Shown piece after piece: positions 12,801 to 24,800 of a DNA stretch of 39,457 bases. Source of the stretch: Verrucomicrobiota bacterium (GTDB lineage Bacteria; Verrucomicrobiota; Verrucomicrobiia; Limisphaerales; J093); NCBI GenBank assembly GCA_029556615.1, contig JAKQDD010000014.1:1-39457 (forward strand). The letters are read 5' to 3'. The translations under genes were made by a program, and so were the position numbers. The notes beneath the pieces were generated by a model. That model saw nothing but the letters and a program-made list of their open reading frames with translations, made no database searches and was not told where the DNA came from. Every line of letters starts with the position of its first letter. The stretch's first letter is position 1.

Positions 12801-15800
12801 CACAGGGTGCTGTCCACGTCCTCGGTCGGCTCGGCAAAGAGCTCCTCGAGGAGTCTCTGGACCTGCTGCCGGACCATGTCGGCGAACTCGGCCGCATCGC
12901 CCAGCACGGCGGCGACATCGATGTTGCGCAGCACGAGAGAGATGATGACTCCGGCGACGTGCGGCGCCGGCCGGCTGCCGGGGCGCAGTCGTGCGATGAG
13001 GGCCTGGTTGGCCTGGGGCGAGGCTGGCGCGACCGACGGCTGGACGCCCGCCCAGAGCATTTCCACCGGCAGCTCGATCGAGGTGACTCCGGCGGGGGAT
13101 GCGGCCTCCGTCAGGGACGGTCGGAAGCCGGGCGCGCGGACCACGATGCGGACAGCGTCGACTTCGGGCAGGCCCACCGTGAACGCGCCCACGGGATCGG
13201 CGGTCGTGCGCGCGAGGAGGGTGCCGGCGCTATCGAGGACGAGCACGTCCGCCGCCAGGGGCAGGCTCTCCTCCACTGACCAGAGGTGACCCACGATGCG
13301 TCGGGCAGGCTCGGCCAGATGGAGGTTCAGGGCGACAGCCTCCTGATCCGCGAACGTCATGGGACGAACGACGGCGGTGGCGAGGGCGTTGCTTGACGAC
13401 AAGTCCCGGGCGGCGAGCACGAACGCGCCGGCAGGAATCGAGTAGAGCGCGTATGCGCCCTGTTGGTCGGTTTGCACGCTTCGCAAGGCGCAGCCCAGGG
13501 CCGGGTGGAGGAGCGTCACGCTCACGTTGGTGCACGGCTGTTGCGTTGCCGCGTGCCGGACCAGGCCTGTCAGGCTCGCGCCGGGTCTCAAGGTCCAGTC
13601 GAGGCGATTGTCCGGCTGGGGGAGATCGACCGAGGTGATGTCCGGGGCGAGGCCCACCGCCAGGTCCGAGATCTGGTAAGTTCCGGGAGCCAGGTTGGTG
13701 AGGAAGGCGCGGCCGACGGTATCGACGGATCCCCACCACCCACGGCTGCCGAGTCCATAGGGGTTGGGTTCCGACAGCAGGACGACGCCGTTGGTGGGCG
13801 GGTCGCCGGTCTGGGGCTGGACGTTGACCTGGAGCGACAGGCCGCCCGAAAGGAGGTCGGGCAGGGCATGGGTCTGGCCGGCGGTGACGGCGACGTTGGA
13901 CAGGACCGGGAAGGTGCGATCGAGCGCCACGGCGCTCACGGCGTAGAGACCCGGGGCGACATACGGAAACTGGAAACGACCCTCGATGTCGGCCGACGAC
14001 TCGAGCACGGTCTCGCCGTCGCAGCGCAGGTGGATCGTGGCCAGCGGAAGCGGGCGGGTACCGGTCGCGTCCATGACCCGGCCTTCGATCGCGCCCAGGG
14101 CGAGGCCGAAATCGCTCTGGTACGCGGTGGCGTCTCCATTGAACTCGAAGCCGCGGCGGTGGGAGCCCCCGGAGAGGAAGGTGGCGACCTTGCCTGGCGG
14201 CAACGGACCGAGGCAATACTGGCCTGCCTGGTCCGTGGCGGCCCATTGGGTGGTGCCGTCCTCGCAGACCGCGCGGACGATCACCCCTGCGACCGGCTGG
14301 CCATTCGCGGCGTTGGTCAGGGTGCCGAAGATGGCGGCGGCGGGTTCGAGGGCGATCGGGTGTTCGGTGGTTTGGCCCTCGACGAGGGTGACGGTGTTGG
14401 TGACGGGAGCGTAGCGGGCTGCCGTGGCGGTGAGCCAGACCGTGCCGTCGGCCAGGTTGGTGAGCGCCCAGCGGCCTGCGGCGTCGGTGACGGCGCCGCC
14501 GGCGAGGCCCTGGCCGGCGGCATGGACGGTGAGGGTGACGTTGCCGAGCGGTTGATGGGTTCGCGCGTCCGTGACCGTGCCGGCGAGGGCAGCTGTCCGG
14601 TGCAACGGGAAGTCCAGGATGGTCGTTCCGGCGGCGGTGACGACGATATTCGAGGCGGCGGGCGCGAACCAACTGCGACGATGCACAGCGACGGTGTGAG
14701 TGCCGGGCTCGAGACCCGTGATCGAGTAGACGCCGTTGGTATCGGACAGTCCGGTGCGACTGCGCGCGGTCGTGACGACAACGGAAAGACCGGCCAGCGG
14801 TTGGCCGCTGGCGGCGTCGGACAAACGTCCGGTGAGAGTGCCTCCCGCGAGGCACACGAGGTTGGCGTAGGCGGTCCCGGCGTTGGTGACGAGGAGGCCG
14901 CCCACTTCGGTCAGCGGCACCAGGGAGGAACTGTGCCAGACCCGGTATTCGCCATCGGGGAGGTGGGCCAGGGTGAACTCGCCGTCGGCACCGACGACCT
15001 GGCGTCGCAAGTTCTCGAGGGGCGTGGCCGCCCAGACGACCGCGTTCTCGGGCGGGATCAGGTCGGCGGGATAGACCAGGCGGCCGCGGATGGCGCCGCC
15101 TTCCGGCAGAACCCATTTGAGTCCGGCCAGTTGTTGCTCCGCGAGGCGGACGGTCGCCGGATCGGCCGGCGGCAGGAGATCGGCGAACTCGATTTGGTAA
15201 GTGCCGGGCTGGGCGTTGTAGAACCGGATTCGGCCGTCGTAGCGCGATGCGGCGTAGTAGCGGTTGGTGGTGTCAAGGCCGACGGCGACCGCCTGAGCGC
15301 CTGACAGCGGGTTGGCTTCGGACCCGAGGAATACGTGACCTTCGATGGAGCAATCGAGGTCGTCGGCCATGTCGACGAGGGTGAGGCGTAACGCCTTGCG
15401 GAGCGACTGCCAGCCTCCCGAGCCGATCCCGCCGCGGTTTTGATTGGAGGCGAGCGTCGCGACAAAATCGCCGGCGGTGGGGCAGTTCTCGCGCAACGAG
15501 TCAAAGGCCCGCTGTCGGCTTTCGCTCACGAGCAGGCCCCGGAGGGCCACTTCGATCGGGGTCCAGTCGACCGGCTGGGGGTTTTCATGCAGGTAGTACT
15601 CGCAGCGCCATTCGTTGTCATCCCATCCAAACCCGCCCCGTCCGCTCATCATGATCCGGTTCTCGGCCCCGGGCCGGAGGATGCCGGGCGGGCCGTCCGG
15701 GCTGGTGGCGCTCAGGGCGGTGACGCCGACCCAACTGACTTTGCCGCCGACCAGGATGCCGGCGGGACAGCGGAGGACGAGGAAGGGCGCGAGCAGATCC

Positions 15801-18800
15801 ACATTGCCCGCGTTGCGATAGACGAGGGTGACCGAATAGCGGCGGCCGGGTCGGACCCACTCGGGCGCCAGGAACTTCGTTTCGAAGGCGAGGGGCCGGC
15901 CGGGTTCAACGGTGAACGCGCCCGGCAGGGCGCGCCGGGTGAGGCCGAAACCGACCTCGACATCGCGCGGGCCGAGCGGTTGGCCTCGGAGATCGAACGT
16001 GGCGAACGCCCGGGTCGAGTTCTGGTAATAAAGCGCTTTCGCCGGCAACCGTCCGCCTGGGCCGTTGAGGGAGACGGTCATCGGGCGCTGGAACCCCTGT
16101 CCGCGCAGGGCCACGGTGACCTCACCCGAGTCGCCGCCCGCCGGCGGTTTGACTTCCGTCACGGTGACGTCCTCGAGCAACCCGACGTTGAGCGCAAACG
16201 GTTTGGGAGGGGCCGGCAGCAAGCGGGGAATGAGGCTGAGGTAGTACCAGCCGTCGCGGGCCTGATCGATCGCCAGCAGCGAGCTCGAAGCCTGCCAGTC
16301 GAGGTATTCCGCGTCGTAGTCGCCGAACGTCGGCGCCCGGCCGAAAGCAGCCAGCATCTGGACGCCACCCTGCCAGAGATTGCCGCCCGGCGAGTACTCG
16401 TGGCGGATCGAGGCGCCGACCGTCCGGCCGGCGGGCGGTCGGAACTTGTAGAGCAGGCTGCGGCCCGCGGCGGTGAAGGTCCCCCGGTTGGTTTCGCCCA
16501 GCCGGAGTTCGGGGACGGCGAGGGACACGGGGCCGAGGGAGAGTCCGACATTATTGGTGGCGTTGGATCCCTCGAAGACCTCGCCGCGGCGATTGGTGTG
16601 GACGCGCCAGGCGTAGGCGGACTCCGTGGCTCCGGGCACGCGATAGGAGCGGGTCACGGTCCATTCCTGGCCTGGTCCCAATTGGCCCTGGGCGACGAAC
16701 TCCTGTTCGCCCAGGAGCGCGCTGTCTGCCGGGGCATGGTCATCCAACAGGCTCACGGCGTCGTGCCAGGAACCGGTCACGGCCCTCGTGCCGGCGTTGC
16801 GCAGGGTCCAGGTCACGGTGACGGTCTCGCCGGCAACGACGCGCGCCGGGCCCTGGACCGAGGTGACGACGAGGTCGACATCCGAACCGGCGGTCTCGGC
16901 GAATTCGTGCGCGCCCATGTCCGGGAACTTGCCGCCGAGGTCGGGCAGGCCGCGATTGGGCGTGCGCGGATCGTCGAACCGTGCCAGGCCGTGCGCGTCC
17001 AGCTCCGGCGAGCGGCGGCCGTCTGCGGCATCGATGCAGGGCGAGAGGTAATCGAGTTGGTAGCCGCCGGTCTCGGCGGCGCGGAACTTCGGGTCGCGGG
17101 AGACATTGCCGTTTTGCCCGGTCAGGTCGGTCGTGCGCACATAGTTCTGAGCGGTGGGCGACCAGACGTCCGTGTAGGAAACGGTCAGGGGGGTGGCGAG
17201 CACGCAGTCAATGCCGGCTTCGAGGCTGTGGCTGACGATGCAATTGACAAGCTCCGTTGCTCCGCGATGTCCCCAGATGCCGATCCGGTTGCCGGCGAGG
17301 GTGCAGTGGACCAACTGCAGGGTGGCGCCCGCATCGACCATTGCGCCGCGGTCGCAATTGGCGATGACGGTGTTGGTGACGGCGACGTGCGCGCTGCCCC
17401 AGATCGAGAGCCCCTCGAAGAAGGCGTCGCGGAGCGTGCTGTTAAGGACGGTGACGCGGGCGGCGCCGCGGGTGCGGAGGACGCCGGTTTGATCCCACTG
17501 GCCGTCGGGCGTGCCGGCCCCGTAGGCCAGCGTCGCGTGATCGAGCATCACGGTTCCGCCGTCGGCGAACACCGACTGCCAATCGCCTGCCGCCGGGGCC
17601 GATTGATCGCCGTCGCCGTTGGTGTCGCCGCCAGCCGTATCGTCCTTGTCCGACGTGAAGACGATTGGCTGGGCGGTGCTGCCGGCCGCGTGCAACCGTC
17701 CGCCGTCCTGGACAAGGATGCTGCACTTGTCCGCGAGCTTGACGACGGCCCCCGGGTTGATGGTCAGCGTGACGCCGGAGGGAATCACCAGGTCTTCGGT
17801 GATGGTGTGCACTTGCGATCCCAGCCAGCTTTCGCTCGCCTCGAGCGTGCCGCCGGTGGTGGATTGGGTGTAACGCAGGTCGACGGCCTCGGTGAGATCG
17901 ACGATCCCGCCTTCGCCACTGATCCCGGCCCAGGCGCCCGGCCGGGGGACCGTGGCGGAGCCATCGAGGTTGCTGTCGCCGCCGACGGTATCATCCGCGA
18001 ACGACGTGAGGATGACCGGCGCCTGCAAGGTGGCCGGGGCCCGAAGCGCGCCGCCTTCGAGGACCCGCATGCGGGCGCCGGGTCCGAACTTGACGATGGC
18101 GCCCGGGGCCAGGGTGAGTGTGACGCCGGGCCCGATCCAGAGCTCGTCGGTGACGAAGTGGACGGCTTCGGAGCCCCAGGCTGTGCTCTCGGTCAGTCCG
18201 CCGCTGTGCCAGGCGAGCGCGTTGTTGATGAAGACGCTCCGGCGGTCTTCGCCCAGGACGTCGCCCGCAGCCGATCGCGCCCGGATCCGCAAGTCGCAGA
18301 AGCCATCCGGCATGGTGGTCGTGTTCCAGGAATGGCTGGTGGCATGCACCAGGCCGGAGGCGATCATGAACACCCGGCCCTCGCTCCAGGCCTCGAGATC
18401 GACGGGCGTTTCCGGATCATTTTGGATCCAGGTGATCTCGTGGGTGCCGGGCCAGACGAGCAGTGCGTTGGCGAGCGTGAAGGCCACGGGCTCGAACTGG
18501 AACTCGTAGGCGCCGATGTCGACCACCTCGCGGGTGATGCGGATGTGGCCGTCGAGGTCGACGTCGCCCACCGATCCCACCACATTGGTGCGGGTGATCC
18601 ACTGGCCGTCCACGTAGTCGGTCATGGTGGACGTCAGCTCGTTGGTTCCGGCGTTGAGAGCGGGCGACGTGGGCTTGAACCGGATATCGCCGCCTGCGGG
18701 GTCGACGAATTGTGGATCGGCGTCGATGCAGTTGTTGCCCGGCGCGAAGAACCGGCTGTGGCCGGTGATGCAATGGACCAGAGCGTCGCCGTTCTCCTCG

Positions 18801-21800
18801 AAGTTGTCCTGCCAGCCGTAACCGGCGGTGTTGGCCTTGATGATGCAATTGAAGACCGAGCGCGGTCTTCCGCCCGCCATGCCGCCGCCGAAGCGGGCGG
18901 CCGAATTGGCCGTGAGCGTGCAATTGATCATCAACCCGCCAGCGTGGAGGAAGGCGCCGCCGCCGCGGTGGGCCGAGGCGTTGCCCACGAGCAGGCAGTT
19001 GTCCAGTTGCGCCGTGCCGGTCAGGTAAACCCCGGCGCCGCCATGGGTTCCTGTGGCCGCCGAGTTGCTTTCGTCATACGGCAGCAACGTGACGTTGCTG
19101 CTCACGATCGAGTGGGTGAGCACGCCGGCGCCGTCGAGGAAGAGGCCGCCGCCGCGCCGGGCGGCGGTGTTGGCCGAAATCCGACTCGACTCGCAGGTGC
19201 CGCCGCGCAGCAGGTAGGCGCCGCCGGCGCGATTGGTGGCGGCGTTGCCGGCCAGGATGCACCGGGTGAGGCGTCCGCCGTCCTGCAGGCAGACACCGCC
19301 GCCGGTGTCCCCGGCGCGGTTGCCCTCGATCTCGCTGTCGACAAGCTGGCCGGCGTAGCGCAGGAAGACGCCGCCGGCGTTGGTCAGTGCGACGTTGTCC
19401 CGCACCTGAGATCCCGACAGCAACCCGCCGCCGTCCAGGTAAAGGCCTGCGCCTTCGATGCCGCGGTTGTCGGTGATCGCGCAATCCACGATTTGGCCGG
19501 CGCGATCGACCCGCACGCCGCCGCCGCGGTCGGACAGGCCGTTGGCGATGGTGAGCGCGCGCAACACGGCTTGGGCATGCGCCAATCGGAAGACGCGATG
19601 GGCGCCGCCACCATCGATGCGAGTGAGGTCGCGTCCGTGGCGTCCCCGCACGGTCAACGCCTTGTCCACGACCACCTCCGCCGGTTCGAGGATGATGCCG
19701 TCATCGATCCACACCGTGCCGCCGGGCCAGGCGGCGCCGACGGCGGCCTGGACGTTGGTGGCGGCCGTGAGCCACGATTCGAAAGGCGGGGTGTGGGTGC
19801 CCGTCGGCGAGACAAACGCCAGCGAATCGGCGGCGATCAGGATGTTGGTCGTGAAGGACACGGCCCCGGCGGTGTTCGTCGCCCGGAGCGTGACGGCATA
19901 AGAACCCGGTTGAGCCCAGGACCGGTGCAAGGACGTCACGGCGGGCAGGATCTCAACCCCTTCGGGCGTTTCGACGATCCATGCAAAGCCCTGAGCGCGG
20001 CCGTCGAGGGCGGCGCGGAACTCGAGGGGCGTGCCCGCGACGGCGCGGTCGGACGTCGCGGTCAACGCGGCTGCCAGCGGTCCCGACTCCGTCCCGGTCC
20101 ACTCGTCACACCCGATGTCCACGCGGCCGGACGCCGGGAGGACACGCGCGTCGCCGTCGAGATCGACGCCGTTGGCGTAGCGGTTGTGCCCGATGCCGAT
20201 GCACGGCGAGCTCGAAGCAAGGTGCGGGTTGCGCAGCCCCAGCAGGCCGGGATCGGCAGCAAGATTCCCCGGGCCCGGCGGGGCAGGGGAGGCGCAGCAG
20301 TACTCGAAGGCGCCGGGAGGAATCATGTTGTTGGGGAACACGCCGCCGCCGCAATTGGCGCCGGCGTAGGCGTCGTTGAACTGAATGATGCTGTTGCGCG
20401 CCGCGCCGCCCGGCTCAAGGAAGATGCCGCCGCCGTGTTGGGTGGCGGTGTTGCCGGCGACCGTGCAGTTGCGCGCCACGCTGTTGGTCAGGCCGTAGAG
20501 GCCGCCGCCGGCTCCCAGGGCGCGGTTGCCGAGCAGGGCGCTGTTCTCGATGACGGCGCCGGGACCGAGCCACAGGCCTCCCGCGCGGTCCCCGGCCTCG
20601 TTGTCGAGCAACTGGCAATTGCGCACGGTGCCGGTGGCTTCGCAGAAGACGCCGGCGCCGCTGCGGGCCGTGCGATTGGCGCGCACAACGCTTCGTTCCA
20701 ACATCGCGCCGGCGGCGCGGAGCAGCACGCCCGCGCCGTTGGCGTTTGTCGACTCGTTGGCCTCGATCCGGCAATCGGTTGCGGCGCCGCCCACAAGGTC
20801 GAGGCCCCAAGGCGCGTTGGCGCGGACGATGCAATTCGACACGACACTGCCCGTCTGGCACCGCACCCCGCCCCCGGTGTTGCCCTGGACGAGCGAATCC
20901 GAGAGGCGCGTCCCGCCCGTGACCAGGATTCCGAGGTGATTGCTGGCGAACGTGCTGCCGGTGACCAGACCCGCCAGGCCCTGGATCCCGGCACCCCGGC
21001 CCGGATTGCCCACGACCGCACAGTCCCGGACCCGGACGTCGATTCCGTCGATGCCGGCGCTGTTCCCGGTGAACGTGGAACGGAGCACCTCACCGCCGTG
21101 GAATCCGTACGCACCACCCCCCTGGTTCCCCACGAACTCGCAGTCCTCGACCGTGCCCGCGCCGTTGAAGCTCACCCCGCCGCCGCTCTTCGCCTCGTTC
21201 TCGACCAACCGGCAGTCGCGCACCGTCCCGCCCGCCGCAAGGAATACTGCGCCCCCGCGTTCGGCGTGGCGTTGGACAAGGGCAGAAAGGTTGATCAGTT
21301 GCGGCCGGCCGGTGATGAGAAGCGGGGCGGACGGTTCATCGCCCCAGGCGCGGCCGCGGGCGAGGGTTAGGCCTTCAAGGCGGGCGGCCGGGTGCCAAAG
21401 CGAGAAACACCGGCTGCCGCCCCGGATGGCTCCGACCAAGCTGGGGAACGCGTCGTTGAGCAGCAGGCGATTCAGCCGCAACCGGAGCGCGCCGTCCGGG
21501 TTGAGGGCGAGCAGCGTCTGGGTTTCGGCGCTGAGCGCGACGCCGGCGAAGCGTTGTTCGTCGTAAATCGAGTTGCCGGCGAGGATCGCATTCAGGCCTT
21601 CGAGCACGAGCCGCTGATCCTCGAGCGTCATGTAACCGTACATCAGCATGCGGGCCAACCCTCGCCCGGCGGTGGGGGCGAGCTGGCCGAGGAGGAACGC
21701 GGACACCGGATCTCCTCGGGTGAGGAGCGTCGAGACCAAAGCGTGCGGGTCGGGCACGTCGGCCCAGGACAACCGACCCGAGCCGTTGCCGGTGGCGTCG

Positions 21801-24800
21801 ATGGTGACCGCATCCCGTCCCTTCGCGCCGCGGACTGTCAGCGGTTTGTCGATCTTGACCTCCGTCGCGCCGACGTAGCGGCCATCGCCGATGAGGACCG
21901 TGCCCCCGGCGACCGCCGCATCGACGGCTGCCTGGACGTTTGTGGCGGCGTCTTCCCAGGTGAGGAATGGAGGGATGTGACGTCCGGCGAGAGAGACGTA
22001 ATTCGTGAACGCGGCGAGCACGCGCACCGTGATCGAGGTGCTGACGGTGACCGCCTGGTTGGACGCGACGAGCGTGACGAGGTAATCGCCCGGCGCCGGC
22101 CACGCTGCGCGGGCGGCGCAGGCATCGCTCAGGCGGATGACGCCGCCGTTGGTTTGGATCGACCAGAGACTCCCCAGCACCCGGCCCTGGAGGTCGGCGC
22201 CGAAGTCGAGCGTGGTGCCGGCGACCACCTGGGTGATCGAGCCGCCAATGGCCACCGCGAGCGGCCCGTCCAGCGCGCCGAACTTCACTTCGTCGCAGCC
22301 AACATCGGGTGCGCCGCCCTCCGGCCACGGACGCGATTCGCCATCCAGGTCGGCGGTGAGTTCGAGCAGGGCGCCGCGGTCGACGCAAGGCGAGTTGGCC
22401 AGCAGGTGGAAGTCGCTTGGGCCGGCCAGGCGCGGGTCATCCGCGAAGTTGCCCTCGCCCGGCGGCGCTGGGTCGGCGCACGAGTGCGACCACGTCCCGC
22501 CGCTGGCATTCCTCTGGGCCGGCCCCTGGTTGTGGGCGGAGATCGAGTTCTGGATGGCGGCGTCGGCCTCGGCGAACACGCCGGCGCCGAGATCGCCGGC
22601 GCTGTTCTCGAACACCGTGACATGCCGCGCCGCCCCGCCGGCCGGCAGCCAGAGACCGCCGCCGCTGCCGCCCGCGAGATTGCCAAGGAGGGCGCAGTTC
22701 TCGATCACGGTCAACCCGTCGGCGCGGACGCCTCCGCCGTTCCCTGTGGCGACGTTGTCGCGGATGATGCAGCGGTAGGCACTGCCTCCGAAGCAGCCCC
22801 CGCCGTGGACCGTGGTGTTGTTGGCCAACTCGCAGTCCTCGAGCCGGGCCCCGTGCGCGCCCCCGCCTTCGCCGCCGACGAGGTACTCCTCCCATTCGAA
22901 ACCCTGCTCATAGGCCTGGCCCGCGGTGTTCCCCCGGATCTCGCAGGACCGCACGGGCCCGCCATCCAAGCCTGCGACCCCGCCGCCGTAGAGGGCTTGG
23001 TTGCCGGTCAATTCACTCGAGTGAAGCTCCGCCCCGGTGGCGAGCAGGACGCCGCCCCCGCGCTGGCCGGCGTTGTTGGTTGCGAAACGTGACTCGAGCA
23101 CGCGCGCGCCATTGACCGCGGCGAGGCCGCCGCCGCTCGAGGCGCGGTTCCCTGCGAAGACGCAGTGGCTCACCGTCCCGCCATCGATGTACACCGCGCC
23201 GCCCCATTCAGCCGCTTGATTTCCGAAGAATGCGCAGTCGAGGATCCGGCCGGGTCCTTCGAGCCAGACAGCGCCGCCGTGGGGCTGGTAGCCATGCGCC
23301 TGGCCGCTGGTGAACGTGAGGCCGCGCAGTGTCACCTCGGCGTGGTCGACGAAGAGCAGGCGGTTGCTGACGAGGTTGGTGACTGTGATCAGCTCCCAGG
23401 TGTCGGGATCCAGTTCCTCGGTGACCACCTCGCGGGGCACGCCGATGAGCGTGGTGGAGTCGCGCCCGGTCCGGCCGACGAGCACGAGCGGCCGGGCGAC
23501 GCGGACTTCCGTCGGGATCGGTAAGGGTCCGTCGTCGACGACGATGGTGCCGCCGGCATGGTCCATCGCATCGACGGCCGCCTGGAGGTTGGTGGCGGCG
23601 GTGGCCCAGGAGTCGAACGGGGCGAGGTGGCTGCCGGCCAGCGAGACGTAGTTGGTGTACGCCTCGACCACGCGGACCGTCACCGTGCTCGACGCTTCGC
23701 CGGTCCGGTTCGTCGCCCACAGGGTCACCTGGTAGTCGCCCGGAGCTGTCCAGCGGTGCTGGGCGTCCTTGGTGTTGGTGACGACCACGGTGCTGCCGTC
23801 CGGCTGCTGGAACCGCCATTCGAGCCCGCCGGGCCAACCGGCGAACTCCGCCCGGAAGTCAAGGGGGGCGCCCATCACGGCGTTGGTCAGGGATGTCAGC
23901 AGGGTTGCCGCCAGCGGTCCCGCGGGGCCGCCCGGCACGAATTCATCACACCCCACGTCCAACGAACCGCCCACGGGCCAGACGCGCGGTTCGCCATCCA
24001 TGTCAAGGGCCAGGAGATTGGTCCAGATCATCCCCCGGTCGATGCAGGGGGAGGCAGGCAGGAGGTGCGGCCCGTCGGGACCGGCGAGCTGCGGGTCGTC
24101 GCTGAAGTTGCCATCGCCCGCACCCGACCCCGGCAGCGGCCGGGTGCACGAATTCCTGAGCACCACTGCGGACGCGACATAGTTCTCGGTGCCGCGGGTC
24201 GGGTTGGAGCCCGTGAGGCGATTGTTCTGGACGATGCAGTTGACGCACGTGCCGGCGGTGACGCCGCCGGCCGAGTTCACCGCCTCGTTCCGCTCGATGG
24301 TGCAGTTGGCCACGTTGAGGGTTCCGCCGTCGCCCGCAAGGCCGCCGCCGCTTGACCCGCTGATGTTCTCGTGAATCCAGCAGCCGTCGAGGGTGAGGCG
24401 GGACGATTGGGAGGCAAGACCGCCTCCCCATTCGCTGGCGAGGTTGAAGGCGATATCGCAGTTCGCCACCCGGTGGGCGGGCTGGCCGCCGTAGAGCGCG
24501 CCCAAACCGCCGCCGTATGGCGCGTGGTTGCGGTAGACACGACAGCGCTCGACAGCGGCCCCCGCCCAGTAAAGGCCAATGCCGCCGCCAAACTCATTCG
24601 CCGTGTTGCCTTCAACCAGGCAATCCCGGATGGCGGCGCCCTCGCCCTTGAGGAAGACGCCGCCCCCGGAGCATTCCTCGTCTTCGGATCCCGCGGTGTT
24701 GGCCCTGATCTCGCAGAATTCGATCGTGCCGCCCAGGTTGGCGTGGACCCCGCCGCCATCCCCGTAGTCCGTCCGGTTGCTCACGATTGTCGAGTAGCGC

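Noticed and set aside
10715..13279. Another long + strand frame opposite the helical block
   Set aside because: It is Asp/Glu/Gly-rich translation with no recognisable fold, fully explained by the antisense of the real gene.
15440..21370. A very long open frame on the + strand (nearly 2000 codons) opposite the giant gene
   Set aside because: It mirrors the GC-rich codons of the giant gene on the opposite strand. It has no domain pattern, signal or start context. High GC at third positions commonly leaves antisense frames open.
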